Source: Ralstonia pickettii DTP0602
GTDB taxonomy: Bacteria; Pseudomonadota; Gammaproteobacteria; Burkholderiales; Burkholderiaceae
Length of the DNA: 64,000 bases
NCBI GenBank assembly: GCA_000471925.1
Contig: CP006668.1
Span: 806,001-870,000, forward strand
Direction of reading: 5' to 3'
A model generated the notes under the pieces. It was given only the letters and a program-made list of their open reading frames with translations, was not told the origin of the DNA and did no database searches. This document shows positions 25,140 to 33,578 of the stretch, one piece after another (position 1 is the first letter of the stretch; every line of letters begins with the position of its first letter). The position numbers and the translations under genes are program-made.

Positions 25140-25771
25140 CGCCCGGCTCCGTGCTGGTCGTCAGGAGGGGCAGGGAGCGGCGCCTCCACCATTTCGGCGG
25201 TCGGCGTGCCATGCACCATCTCCTTGAGCTTGTCGACATCGACTTCCTCGACGTCGCCCTCGCGCAGCGGCCAGTGCCCGCTGTTCAGGCACAGGATGCA
25301 GCGGATGGTCTCGGCCACGCCCTGCAGCAGCAACAGCGCGCCGGCCACGGGAATGACAGCCTTGAACGGGTAGATGGGCGGGCCTTCGGCGGCGATGGAG
25401 GAGTGTTCGTTCTGCGCCAGCGAGACCTCGAAGAAATCGATGCCGGCCCAGGCCAGCGCGATCACGCCGGGGAAGAAGAAGACCAGGTAGAGCACCAGGT
25501 CGATGCTCGCCTGCATCCGCGGGGGCAGGAAGCCGTACAGGATGTCGCCGCGCACGTGGCCGCGCTTGGCCAGCGTGTAGGCGCCGGCCAGCATGAACAT
25601 CGTGCCGTACAGCATATTGCTGGCATCGAACACCCAGGCGTGCGGCGCGCCCAGGGCGTAGCGCGAGAACACCTCGTAGCTGATCATCAGCGTAAGCCCG
25701 ATGATCAGCCACGCGGCGGCCTGGCCGACAAAGGTGCTCAGCCAGTCGATGCCCAGCAGCAGGCGCTGCAC
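25136..25771 (-). CDS. TRAP transporter small permease (DctQ type)
   Basis: 211 residues, four predicted helices with the DctQ pattern (ISYEVFSRYALGAPHAWVFDASNMLYGTMFMLAGAYTLAKRGHVRGDILY). A charged C-terminal tail of about 45 residues extends past the last helix. The start is GTG at 25771; no better in-frame ATG precedes helix 1. Its stop overlaps the DctM start. It lies 22 bp after the dctP gene. Confidence 0.88.
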   Translation of the reverse strand: MQRLLLGIDWLSTFVGQAAAWLIIGLTLMISYEVFSRYALGAPHAWVFDASNMLYGTMFMLAGAYTLAKRGHVRGDILYGFLPPRMQASIDLVLYLVFFFPGVIALAWAGIDFFEVSLAQNEHSSIAAEGPPIYPFKAVIPVAGALLLLQGVAETIRCILCLNSGHWPLREGDVEEVDVDKLKEMVHGTPTAEMVEAPLPAPPDDQHGAGR

Positions 25772-25793
25772 GATGCGGCCCCGGTGGCGCGGG

Positions 25794-26921
25794 TCAGGTG
25801 CGCTTGGAGAAGTAGTAGCTCGATGCCACCCGGAAGTCGACGTTGGTGTCGTTCTGCCAGCGCGTGGCGCGCTGCGCGAAGGCCTTCATCGAGTCGTTGA
25901 CCTTTTTGAACATCGGGTTCTCTTTTTCCTTGCGCGCCACTATCTCGTCCCAGACCTTCAGCTGCGCCTGCAGCACGGAGTTCGGAGTCGCATAGAACTT
26001 CACGCCCTGCTGCTGCAGCGCCTGGTAGTCCTTGGAATAGCGGTCGATCGCCTTGATCGACATATCGGCCGAGGCCGCCTCCACGGCGTTGGCGATCAGC
26101 GCCTTGAGCTTTGCCGGCAGCGCGTCATAGCGCTTGCGGTTGAACAGGATCTCGAACTGCTCCGAGGGCTGGTGGAAGCTGCGCAGCATGCAGACCTTGG
26201 ACACGTCCTGGAAGCCCAGCGCGCGGTCCGAGCTGGCGTTGTTGAACTCCGCCGCATCGAGCAGGCCGCGGTCCATCGCCGGCACGATCTCCGCGCCCGG
26301 CAGCGCATTCACCGCGGCGCCCAGGCCGGTGAAGATATCGATCGACAGGCCCACGGTGCGGAACTTCAGGCCCTTGAAATCTTCCGGCTTGGTGATCGGC
26401 TTCTTGAACCAGCCCAGCGGCTGCGTCGGCATCGGCCCGTACAGGAACGACACCACGTCCAGGTTCAGGCTGCGGTAGATCTCCTGCTGCAGTTCCTTGC
26501 CGCCGCCGTACTTGTGCCAGGCCAGCAGCATGTTCGGATCCATGCCCCACGCCGGGCCCGAGCCCCACAGCGCCAGCGCCGAGTTCTTGCCGTACCAGTA
26601 GGCAATCACGCCGTGGCCGCCGTCCAGCGTACCCTTGCTGACCGCATCGATCAGGTCGAAGGCCTTGACCACGGCGCCTGCAGGCAGCAGTTCGATCTTC
26701 AGCTCGCCGCCCGACATGTTGTTCACCTTGGTGACGAAGTCGCCGGCGAACTCATGGAAAATGTCCTTGGTGGGCCAGGTGCTCTGCCAGCGCATAGTGA
26801 CCGGGCCCTGCGCCTTCACGATCGCCGGAAAGCCCATTGCCGCCGCGCCCGCTGCCGCCCCCGCGGCGCCGCCAAGGAAGCCGCGGCGCGAAACGCCAGT
26901 TTTCCTCGTCCTGGATGCCAT
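25794..26921 (-). CDS. TRAP transporter substrate-binding protein (DctP family), Tat-type signal
   Basis: 375 residues. The signal peptide contains SRRGFLGG, a twin-arginine motif, before a hydrophobic Ala-rich stretch. The mature fold shows DctP features (VTMRWQSTWPTKDIFHEFAGDFVTKVNNMSGGELKIELLPAGAVV; MDRGLLDAAEFNN). It resembles the TakP/mannitol-chloroaromatic subgroup that binds 2-oxo acids or aromatic acids, but the ligand cannot be read from sequence. ATG 26921 is chosen because GGAG lies 6 nt upstream; another ATG two codons earlier overlaps that site. First gene of the dctPQM set. Confidence 0.9.
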   Translation of the reverse strand: MASRTRKTGVSRRGFLGGAAGAAAGAAAMGFPAIVKAQGPVTMRWQSTWPTKDIFHEFAGDFVTKVNNMSGGELKIELLPAGAVVKAFDLIDAVSKGTLDGGHGVIAYWYGKNSALALWGSGPAWGMDPNMLLAWHKYGGGKELQQEIYRSLNLDVVSFLYGPMPTQPLGWFKKPITKPEDFKGLKFRTVGLSIDIFTGLGAAVNALPGAEIVPAMDRGLLDAAEFNNASSDRALGFQDVSKVCMLRSFHQPSEQFEILFNRKRYDALPAKLKALIANAVEAASADMSIKAIDRYSKDYQALQQQGVKFYATPNSVLQAQLKVWDEIVARKEKENPMFKKVNDSMKAFAQRATRWQNDTNVDFRVASSYYFSKRT

Positions 26922-27278
26922 GACCATCTCCAATTGATGTGTATGTGTAACTACCCACGAGTGCAGGCCGTTGGGGCCGAGCCAACTCGCCACTGACGCG
27001 AACACCGGAAAAGTCGGGAAATGCGATGAATCGCTGAACGCTGAAACGCTGAAACGCCGGACCAGGAACGGGGTGCACCCAACAGTTGGCGCAAGGTGGT
27101 CCGTGATTCCCTTCATGGTAGGAAAGGCACAGGGAACCACAATGTAGGGATTACCCGCGCGGTGTGGCGCGGCGCACTTTGAGCGGCGCCGTGCCGTCAT
27201 TGCGACGCACGCCACGCCTTCCGGAAGGCCGCGCATGATTGCCGCCAACACTTCTCCGCACGCACCGCTAAAGCGCGA
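26922..27278. other. Intergenic region upstream of the TRAP operon
   Basis: About 357 bp with no supported gene. It contains three tandem CGCTGAA(A) units at 27032-27054 and a small palindrome CCAAC-A-GTTGG at 27079-27089, which could be a regulator site. No convincing promoter hexamers were identified. Confidence 0.45.
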
Positions 27279-27968
27279 TCAGCCGCGGGCGATCCCAATG
27301 GTGAATTCGCCGTCCAGCATGCCACCCGGTTCGGCCGGCCGGCTGACGCGAACCAGGTTGGGGCGGTTGCCGGCGATCGGGTCCAGCGTGGTGGCGCGCG
27401 ACGGCACGCCATGCGCACGGTAGGCCGGATGGGTGCCCAGCACCTCGCGGTTCAGGGCATCGCTGAAGTACAGCTGGCTGGTCAGCGCTTCCGACTGACC
27501 GAGCAATACCTTGAAGTGGATATGGACGGCGCGCGGCGCGTACCAGCCGGGATAGATCGTGGTGAATGTGGCCATGCCGTCCTGGCCGGCTGGCTGCACC
27601 CCGCGCAGGAAGCGCGCCTCCCGGTTGCCGCGGCTCTCGCCGCTGTAGCTGCCATCGGCATCGCAGTGCCAGATGCTCACCAGCGCACCGGGCACCGGCG
27701 CGCAGCCGCGGTCGGCATCGACCACCCGGATGCGCAGCCGCAACGGCTGGCCAGGCCGGCCGTCGCGGATGTCTGCGCGTACCAGGGCGTCGTCCAGATA
27801 GAAGGGGCCTTCGGTGGCGGAGGGCGTCAGCAGGCACGCCACCGGCGCGGCCACGGCAGGCCCGATGCCGGCGGCGGCAAACGCACCGCCCAGCTCATAC
27901 AGGAAGCGGCGGCGCGCCGCGTCGGTGTGCGCCGTGCCGTCAACGCCAGCTGCTGGGCGCGCCTTCAT
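27279..27968 (-). CDS. Intradiol ring-cleavage dioxygenase-like protein (protocatechuate 3,4-dioxygenase beta type)
   Basis: 229 residues. The N-terminal tail (ARRRFLYELGGAFAAAGIGPAVAAPVA) looks like a Tat or Sec signal, so the enzyme may be exported, as in several stand-alone intradiol homologues. The Fe(III) ligands of the family are visible: Tyr in DADGSYSG, Tyr in YPGWYAPR and two His in VHIHF. The core VDADRGCAPVPGALVSIWHCDADG is typical. No paired alpha subunit gene or protocatechuate operon is adjacent, so the catechol-type substrate is unknown. Confidence 0.82.
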   Translation of the reverse strand: MKARPAAGVDGTAHTDAARRRFLYELGGAFAAAGIGPAVAAPVACLLTPSATEGPFYLDDALVRADIRDGRPGQPLRLRIRVVDADRGCAPVPGALVSIWHCDADGSYSGESRGNREARFLRGVQPAGQDGMATFTTIYPGWYAPRAVHIHFKVLLGQSEALTSQLYFSDALNREVLGTHPAYRAHGVPSRATTLDPIAGNRPNLVRVSRPAEPGGMLDGEFTIGIARG

Positions 27969-28057
27969 CGTTGGCTCCGTGGTATTGCGGGTGCGCCTTG
28001 CGGCGCGTGGTGCTGCGGCCAGCCGGCGCTTTGCCGCCTGGCTTGTGGGCGCCGGTG

Positions 28058-28267
28058 TCAGCGGCCCATCGCCTTCAGCATAGAGTAGCCGTGGCTGGTA
28101 ATGCGCGGTTCCTGTCGGCAGCCGTGCAGGACTTCCAGTTGTACGAGTTGCTTCTCGACCAGTGCCTTGAGGTCGACGGGATCGATCTGGCGGGAATCGC
28201 TGGAATCGAGGGAATCAGGGCCATCGCTCAACAATAGCAGCGTGGCAAGTTCATGCGGGCTCAGCAC
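28058..28267 (-). CDS. Small hypothetical protein (69 aa)
   Basis: GTG start at 28267, preceded by AAGGAGACGAAC, a very good ribosome binding site. The product (LSPHELATLLLLSDGPDSLDSSD..., then VDLKALVEKQLVQLEVL) is acidic and helical with no membrane segment. The middle part resembles a small winged-helix-like segment (KALVEKQLVQLE...RITSHGYSMLKAM), as in stand-alone DNA-binding or pilin-assembly accessory proteins. I do not recognise the family. Confidence 0.5.
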   Translation of the reverse strand: MLSPHELATLLLLSDGPDSLDSSDSRQIDPVDLKALVEKQLVQLEVLHGCRQEPRITSHGYSMLKAMGR

Positions 28268-28710
28268 GTTCGTCTCCTTGGCTAGAGGGGGGGCGTTTGC
28301 TGGGGAAATTGCGCGGCGCCGCAGTCCTGCTGCGCCTGCGCGCGAAGCCGGCCGGGGCGACCATGTGGCACATGCCACGCGTGCCGTTGCGCACTGCGGC
28401 AGAACTTGCCGCAGTGCAGCACGGGTGTCCGACGACTAGCTGGTTTGACGGCAGCAGCGGCGCACGGTTCCTTGCGGCGGCGGCCGTTACATCTGGCAGG
28501 ACTCGCCATGGCCGCTACCTGCATTATTGGCCAACCAGATGACAACGTCATGGCCATGGCTCGTGTGGGGGCTTGTACCGGGCGACCAGTTGCTTTTGCA
28601 CTGCCCGCCATTCGGATCCTTAACTTCCGTCGGCGCGTGCGCGCTGCCAGAATGCGGGCGCTGACGCCTCGCGCACAGCACCTCCACCGTAACCCAAAGG
28701 AGCCCCGACG
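28268..28710. other. Intergenic region with a strong stem-loop
   Basis: 443 bp, divergent promoter region of the small gene and the ankyrin gene. It holds the stem-loop at 28391-28417 and a short dyad GTGGCA-CA-TGCCAC just before it. No gene seen. Confidence 0.45.
28391..28417. repeat. Stem-loop with 11-bp perfect arms
   Basis: GCACTGCGGCA, loop GAACT, TGCCGCAGTGC. No T-run on either side, so a plain intrinsic terminator is unlikely. A regulatory hairpin or protein site is possible. Confidence 0.6.
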
Positions 28711-29382
28711 ATGCCCGCGGCGCAACTCTCGACCTGTCTTGCCTTTGTCATGACCTTGCTGATTTCCCTCGGCGCAGCCGCCGGCGTGCCGTTCGATGCC
28801 CAACTGCGCCAAGCCGCGGCGCGCGGCGACGCCGCAGCCGTTACGGCCCTGCTCGGCAACGGTGCCAGTCTCGAGGCGCGCGACGAGCAGGGCCGCACGC
28901 CATTGTTGCTCGCCACGCATGGCAATCACGTTGAGGCGGCAAAGGTGCTGATCGGCGCCGGGGCCGACGTCAACGCCAGGGATGCGATCCACGACAGCCC
29001 CTACCTCTATGCCGGCGCGCGCGGCTATAACGAGATCCTGCGCCTGACGCTGGCGCGCGGCGCCGACCTGCGCAGCACCAACCGCTACGGCGGCACCGCG
29101 CTGATCCCTGCCGCCGAGCGCGGCCATGTCGAAACCGTGCGCACGCTGATCGCGGCCGGCGTGGATGTGGATCACGTCAACCGACTCAGGTGGACGGCGT
29201 TGCTCGAGGCCATCATCCTTGGCAACGGCGGACCGGCGCATACCGAGATCGTGCGCCTGCTCGTCCAGGCCCGCGCCGACGTCAACCTTACCGACGGCGA
29301 GGGCGTGACGCCGTTGCAGCATGCACGGCGGCGCGGCTATGCGGAAATCGAGCGGGTTCTCACCGCCGCGGGCGCACGCTGA
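28711..29382 (+). CDS. Exported ankyrin-repeat protein
   Basis: 223 residues. A signal peptide (about 1-26, hydrophobic core TCLAFVMTLLISLGAAAG) precedes five or so ankyrin repeats (AAARGDAAAVTALLGNGASLEARDEQGRTPLLLATHGNHVEAAKVLIGAGADVNARD, and on to the C-terminus). AAAGGAGCCCCGACG gives a strong start. Small periplasmic ankyrin proteins are often next to catalases or other redox enzymes; here no such partner is adjacent. Binding partner unknown. Confidence 0.88.
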   Translation: MPAAQLSTCLAFVMTLLISLGAAAGVPFDAQLRQAAARGDAAAVTALLGNGASLEARDEQGRTPLLLATHGNHVEAAKVLIGAGADVNARDAIHDSPYLYAGARGYNEILRLTLARGADLRSTNRYGGTALIPAAERGHVETVRTLIAAGVDVDHVNRLRWTALLEAIILGNGGPAHTEIVRLLVQARADVNLTDGEGVTPLQHARRRGYAEIERVLTAAGAR

Positions 29383-29449
29383 ACGGTTTCAGATCCACGG
29401 CAATGGCGTCGCCGCAGCAGGCTCGCTTCCCCATCCCTCATATATACTG

Positions 29450-29461
29450 TCAGTGTGCATA
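29450..29461 (+). promoter_or_regulatory. Weak PicR-like half-site at the marR promoter
   Basis: TCAGTGTGCATA follows TATACT (29443-29448) upstream of the MarR gene. Only the first half matches the TCAG-N4-CTGA motif found elsewhere, so autoregulation is a weak inference. Confidence 0.35.
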
Positions 29462-29477
29462 CAAAATGGTGAGAGCG

Positions 29478-30005
29478 ATGTCTGCGAGAGCAAAGCGCAA
29501 TGCGAGTGGCAGTGTGGGTGCGGCGGATGCCGTGTCGGAACCGGATCCCGCAAAAGAATTGCTGTGGGCACGTCCCGGGTTTCTTGTGCGGCGCTTGCAT
29601 CAGATCCACGTCGCGATGTTCTTCGAGGAGTGCAAGTCTCCGAATATCACGCCGGTGCAGTACGCAATCCTGACGGTGCTGTCGGTGCTGCCGGGGCTGG
29701 ACCAGACCTCGCTGGGGCAGGAGGTCGGGCTGGACCGGACAACGACGGCCGACGTCGTGCGCCGGATCGAGGAGCGCGGGCTGGTGGAACGCCGCGAGAA
29801 CCCGGCTGACCGGCGCACCCGCCATGTCTACCTGACGAAGGAGGGCAAGAGCGTGGTCGTCGCGCTGCGTGCCGATATGGCGCGCGCCCAGGAGCGCATG
29901 CTGGCCCCGCTGAAACCCGCCCAGCGCGAAGTCTTCATGGACCTGCTGGCGACGCTGGTGGAAGCCAACAACCAGTACAGCCGGACCGTGCTGCGCAGCG
30001 TGTAG
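29478..30005 (+). CDS. picR: MarR-family regulator, probable picolinate-pathway repressor
   Basis: 175 residues with a MarR winged helix (ITPVQYAILTVLSVLPGLDQTSLGQEVGLDRTTTADVVRRIEERGLVERRENPADRRTRHVYLT). The DR.TRHVYLT wing and dimerising terminal helices are complete. ATG 29478 is used; an ATG four codons upstream is possible. It lies at one end of the catabolic island and is the obvious candidate to bind the eight TCAG-N4-CTGA motifs in that island. From memory, the A. faecalis pic cluster is controlled by a MarR protein, PicR, recognising such a motif, with 6-hydroxypicolinate as inducer. The symbol rests on that analogy. Confidence 0.78.
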   Translation: MSARAKRNASGSVGAADAVSEPDPAKELLWARPGFLVRRLHQIHVAMFFEECKSPNITPVQYAILTVLSVLPGLDQTSLGQEVGLDRTTTADVVRRIEERGLVERRENPADRRTRHVYLTKEGKSVVVALRADMARAQERMLAPLKPAQREVFMDLLATLVEANNQYSRTVLRSV

Positions 30006-30012
30006 CCGGCAG

Positions 30013-30033
30013 CGGCGGGCGCAAAGCCCGCCG
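30013..30033. terminator. Bidirectional terminator-like hairpin
   Basis: CGGCGGGC-GCAAA-GCCCGCCG in the 39-bp gap between the converging MarR and Rieske beta-subunit genes. GC-rich stem without a T-run. Confidence 0.55.
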
Positions 30034-30044
30034 TGGCGATGCCC

Positions 30045-30569
30045 TCAGACCGGGTAGACCAGGTCGTTGGCGATGATGGTGGTGTCGTACACCACCTGCC
30101 GCTCGCGCAGCAGCAACCTGCCACCCTGGCGGCGGAAGCGGTCGTGGTAGGTGCCGGCCAGGTGGATCGTGGTGGGGCCCTCCACCAGCGTCTGCAGCAG
30201 CATGAAGTTGGCCTGCGCCACGATATCGCCGTCCGCCGTTTCCTCACTCACACGCGTGTTGGTGACCAGGTGCAGGTTGTAGCGCGGTGCGAACATCTGG
30301 GTATTGGCAATGGCCGAGGCGCGGTCGCGCATCATGCCGATGCCTTCGGCGTAGACCAGCCCCACCGGCAGGTTGCGTTCGGCGTTCTCGCGCGCGGTGA
30401 TGCGGTAGAGCGCATCCTCGGTGAAGAAGCGCGGCCATTGCTCGACCAGCCCGGCGTCGAGCACGGCGCAGTAATCCGCGTGGAAGGCGTCGATCTCCAG
30501 TCGCAGTTCGATGGCGCGCGCGGTGCCGAGGGCGCTCTCGCGATAGAGGGAGTAGTTCATCGGTTTCAT
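30045..30569 (-). CDS. Ring-hydroxylating oxygenase, beta (small) subunit
   Basis: 174 residues of the SnoaL-like cystatin fold used by Rieske dioxygenase beta subunits (EIDAFHADYCAVLDAGLVEQWPRFFTEDALYRITARENAE..., then HLVTNTRV and the terminal LLLRERQVVYDTTIIANDLVYPV). It is structural, pairing with the alpha subunit 26 bp upstream in an alpha3beta3 oxygenase. ATG 30569 is used; another ATG three codons in is possible. Last gene of the four-gene oxygenase operon, proposed here to hydroxylate 6-hydroxypicolinate at C3. Confidence 0.88.
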   Translation of the reverse strand: MKPMNYSLYRESALGTARAIELRLEIDAFHADYCAVLDAGLVEQWPRFFTEDALYRITARENAERNLPVGLVYAEGIGMMRDRASAIANTQMFAPRYNLHLVTNTRVSEETADGDIVAQANFMLLQTLVEGPTTIHLAGTYHDRFRRQGGRLLLRERQVVYDTTIIANDLVYPV

Positions 30570-30595
30570 GTTGCGGGAATCCCGTTATTGTTCCG

Positions 30596-31885
30596 TCAGA
30601 GCCCCATCACGCCGCGGTAGTACTGGTACATCGCGCGGATGGCGGATTCGGAGATCAGGGAGCTGGAGGTGCCGATCTGGCCGGGATCGAGCTTGAGCAC
30701 GTTGCGGTCGCTGCTGGAGCGCCGCACGCCTTCCTGCACGAACTTCATCGCCTCGTTGTCCTCCAGCCCCAGGAAGCCGGCCGGGCCCATCAGGTTGCCC
30801 TGGCGCAGGCGGTGCTGCGTCATCTCCTCGGTATCGTCCTCGTAGCCGAACATGGTCCACAGCATCAGCATGCTGTCGGGGCCGTTGGGCACGATCTGGC
30901 GCACGCCCAGCGTATTCATCTCGCGCTGCACGATCAGGTTCGGCCAGATGGTCTGCATCGTCACCGACCAGGGCGAGTCGAACTCCCGCACATACTCGAG
31001 GAAGCGTTCGTCTTCCAGGCGTATGCCTTCGTGATACGAGCGCATCTCCTTCTTGTTCTCGTCGCTGACGGCCGCATACTTGTCTTCCTTCTTGGCCGAC
31101 GCCATGGTGCCGTGCCGCCCGTGCACGGGATCGGCGATCATGGCCGACTCGTTGCCGGCCACCAGCAGCCCGAACACCACCAGGAAGGAATGCAGCAGCG
31201 TGGCGTGGTACGGGTCCTTGAGGTTCTCGTGGTACATCTTCCAGTTGCACGGCAGCTCGTTCTTGTAATAGCCGAGCACCTTGAGCGGCTTGCCGTTGAA
31301 GACGATATCGAAGTCCTTCAGGATCTCCCGCGTCATGTAGTCTTCCAGGCTTTCCATATCCGCCGCGTACGAGGCGAAGACCACGCCGTTGCGCGTGGCC
31401 ACGTTCAGCTTCACCAGCCCATGGTCCTCGTTGCGAAAGTCCTTGGGCATGCCGCCCGCGCGGTTGACGCCGCGCTTGAACGGCACGCCCTGCAGGTTGC
31501 CCTTGAGGTCATAGGACCATTGGTGATACGGGCAGACGAATTCCTTCGCATTGCCCTGGCTGTGGCGACAGAACTCGGCGCCGCGATGCGCGCAGCGGTT
31601 CTCGAAGACGTTGACCGAGCCGTCTTCGGCGCGCGACACCACCACCGGCGTCGCGCCGACATAGGAGCGCTTGTAGTCGCCGGCGTTGGGGATCTCCGCC
31701 TCCAGCGCGACATAGTTCCACGAGCGTCCGCGGAAGATCTTCTGCAGCTCCAGGTCATACACGTCCTTGCTGGTGTAGACCCAGTCGGGGATGTAGTGCA
31801 GGCTGTCTTCGGGCCAGCGGCACTCGGCCAGGCCGGCGTCCTTCTTGCCCAGCGTGTGCTGGATCACCGCTTGTGTCTGGTACAT
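30596..31885 (-). CDS. Rieske-type ring-hydroxylating oxygenase, alpha subunit
   Basis: 429 residues. Rieske [2Fe-2S] ligands are C98-x-H100 and C118-x2-H121 (NRCAHRG...CPYHQW). The mononuclear iron site is D224/H227/H232 in HENLKDPYHATLLH. Length and flow resemble the salicylate-5-hydroxylase/anthranilate-type oxygenases, which act as monohydroxylases. With the ferredoxin, reductase and beta subunit of the same operon it forms a complete multicomponent system. In this island it would convert 6-hydroxypicolinate to 3,6-dihydroxypicolinate (PicB step). That substrate is inferred from the surrounding pathway, not from active-site residues. Confidence 0.88.
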   Translation of the reverse strand: MYQTQAVIQHTLGKKDAGLAECRWPEDSLHYIPDWVYTSKDVYDLELQKIFRGRSWNYVALEAEIPNAGDYKRSYVGATPVVVSRAEDGSVNVFENRCAHRGAEFCRHSQGNAKEFVCPYHQWSYDLKGNLQGVPFKRGVNRAGGMPKDFRNEDHGLVKLNVATRNGVVFASYAADMESLEDYMTREILKDFDIVFNGKPLKVLGYYKNELPCNWKMYHENLKDPYHATLLHSFLVVFGLLVAGNESAMIADPVHGRHGTMASAKKEDKYAAVSDENKKEMRSYHEGIRLEDERFLEYVREFDSPWSVTMQTIWPNLIVQREMNTLGVRQIVPNGPDSMLMLWTMFGYEDDTEEMTQHRLRQGNLMGPAGFLGLEDNEAMKFVQEGVRRSSSDRNVLKLDPGQIGTSSSLISESAIRAMYQYYRGVMGL

Positions 31886-31898
31886 GGGGAAGTCCTTA

Positions 31899-33179
31899 TC
31901 AGAGTGTGGTGGGGCTGGCCGCCTGCGCCGCGATGTCGCGCACCAGCTGCCGCAGCGGCAGGGTGTCGTCGCACAGCCGCGGCAGCAGGCCTTCGACGGC
32001 ATGGCCGAAGAGCGCGCGCAACGGGCGCAGGTCGGCGCCGGCATTGACGGCAATGGCGTGGCAGAGCCGGCCGTGCCGGGTGCCGAGGAGCATGAACTTG
32101 GGCGAGGGCGCATCGCTGCCGGCGCTGCCGCGCCAGGCGTAGCGGGTGGCAGCGTGGGCCGCGCCGAGCATCTGCACATTGCAGCCGAACTGGTCGGTCC
32201 AGAACCAGGGCAGGGCGGCGGGCTCGGCCGGCATGCCCAGCATGGCAGCAGCGGCGATGCGGGCCTGCTCGTTGGCGCTTTGCCAGGATTCCAGCCGCAT
32301 ATGGTTGCCGAACTGCGGCTGATACTGGCTGCAGCAGTCGCCGGCGGCAAAGATGCCCGCCGCGCTGGTGCGCCCCTGTTCGTCGACCTGGATGCCGCCG
32401 TTGTCCGGGTGCAGCGCCAGGCCGGCAGCGGCGCCAAGCGCCACCTCCGGCGTCAGGCCGATCGCGACCACCACCAGCGGCGCGTGCAGGGCCGTGCCGT
32501 CCGCCAGCCGCAGCAGCACGCCATCGGCCTGCGGCATGAAGGCCGCGATGCCACAGTCGAGCCGCAGCCCGACGCCTTGCGCATGCACGCGCTGCGCCAG
32601 CCAGGTGCCAAGTTCGGGCGGAACGGCGCGGCCGAGCAGCCGGTCAGCGCTTTCGATCAGGGTGACCTTGAGACCCAGCCCGGCCGCGGTGGATGCCGTC
32701 TCCAGGCCGAGGAAGCCGCCGCCGATCACCACGACCTCGCCCGCCCGTTGCATGGCGTCGCGCAGGCGCGTGGCATCGTCGAGGGTGCGCAGGTAGTGCA
32801 CGTGCGTCGTGCCCGGCGGCAGCGCCGGCAGCACGCGCGCGTTGCCGCCGGTCGCGAGCAGGCAGGTGGCGTAGCGGATCGCATCGCCGCCGGCGCAGTG
32901 CGCCACGCTGCGCGCGGGATCCAGTGCGGTGACCGTGGTGCCGAGCCGCAGCTCGATGTCCTGCCCGGCATAGAAACCGGCCGGATGCACGCCGATCTTG
33001 CCGTCCTGCGCGCCGTCCGCAAGCACGGACTTGGACAGCGGCGGGCGTTCGTACGGCGCATGGGCTTCGCCGCCGGCCATGACGATGCGGCCGCCATGGC
33101 CCAGCCTGCGCAGTTCGGCGGCGGCCATCGCACCGGCCTGGCCGGCGCCGACGATCAGGATGGGCGCGTCCTGTGACAT
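31899..33179 (-). CDS. Ferredoxin reductase (FAD/NAD type) of the Rieske oxygenase system
   Basis: 426 residues, putidaredoxin-reductase-like. FAD motif LIVGAGQAGAMAAAEL at the N-terminus, NAD motif VVIGGGFLGLETAST mid-protein, second FAD motif GIFAAGDCC, and the C-terminal reductase domain with a Trp-rich segment (PWFWTDQFGCNVQMLG). It would pass electrons from NAD(P)H to the adjacent ferredoxin. AAGGAGCCGAGC precedes the ATG at 33179. It sits 11 bp after the ferredoxin gene and 13 bp before the alpha-subunit gene. Confidence 0.9.
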   Translation of the reverse strand: MSQDAPILIVGAGQAGAMAAAELRRLGHGGRIVMAGGEAHAPYERPPLSKSVLADGAQDGKIGVHPAGFYAGQDIELRLGTTVTALDPARSVAHCAGGDAIRYATCLLATGGNARVLPALPPGTTHVHYLRTLDDATRLRDAMQRAGEVVVIGGGFLGLETASTAAGLGLKVTLIESADRLLGRAVPPELGTWLAQRVHAQGVGLRLDCGIAAFMPQADGVLLRLADGTALHAPLVVVAIGLTPEVALGAAAGLALHPDNGGIQVDEQGRTSAAGIFAAGDCCSQYQPQFGNHMRLESWQSANEQARIAAAAMLGMPAEPAALPWFWTDQFGCNVQMLGAAHAATRYAWRGSAGSDAPSPKFMLLGTRHGRLCHAIAVNAGADLRPLRALFGHAVEGLLPRLCDDTLPLRQLVRDIAAQAASPTTL

Positions 33180-33190
33180 GCTCGGCTCCT

Positions 33191-33496
33191 TCAAAGCTCG
33201 ACCCAGACCCGGCGGTCTTCAAACTTGACCGGGTAGGTGCGGATGTCGCTGGTGGCCGGCGCGCACATGGCCTTGCCGGAGCGGATGTCGAAGCGCGCCT
33301 GGTGCAGCGGGCATTCGATGCAGCCGTCCTCCAGGTAGCCGTCGGACAGCAGCGCGTACTGGTGCGTGCAGACGTTATCGGTGACGAAGTACTCGTCGTC
33401 GCTGCGATAGACGGCGAGCTGGCGGTCGCCGAGCGTCAGCGGCATTACCTCGTCGTTCTGCAACTGTTGCGCCGCATCGATTTCAATCCATGCCAT
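33191..33496 (-). CDS. Rieske-type ferredoxin of the oxygenase system
   Basis: 101 residues with a Rieske cluster (CTHQYALLSDGYLEDGCIECPLHQ: C-x-H, then C-x2-H). It shuttles electrons from the reductase to the oxygenase. CGGAGACTGCC precedes the ATG. It is the first gene of the oxygenase operon and begins 25 bp after a pair of TCAG-N4-CTGA sites surrounding a TATACT box. Confidence 0.92.
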   Translation of the reverse strand: MAWIEIDAAQQLQNDEVMPLTLGDRQLAVYRSDDEYFVTDNVCTHQYALLSDGYLEDGCIECPLHQARFDIRSGKAMCAPATSDIRTYPVKFEDRRVWVEL

Positions 33497-33520
33497 GGCA
33501 GTCTCCGTGAATTGGATTTG

Positions 33521-33554
33521 TCAGTATGCTGAGTATATAAGATCAGTGTACTGA
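33521..33554 (-). promoter_or_regulatory. Paired PicR-type operators and -10 box of the Rieske oxygenase operon
   Basis: TCAGTATGCTGA (33521-33532) and TCAGTGTACTGA (33543-33554) are spaced 22 bp, about two helical turns, so they lie on one DNA face. Between and overlapping them the minus strand reads TATACT (33538-33533), a likely -10. Binding would occlude RNA polymerase. Confidence 0.75.
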
Positions 33555-33578
33555 TGTTTTTGAGCGGAAGTATTCTGG

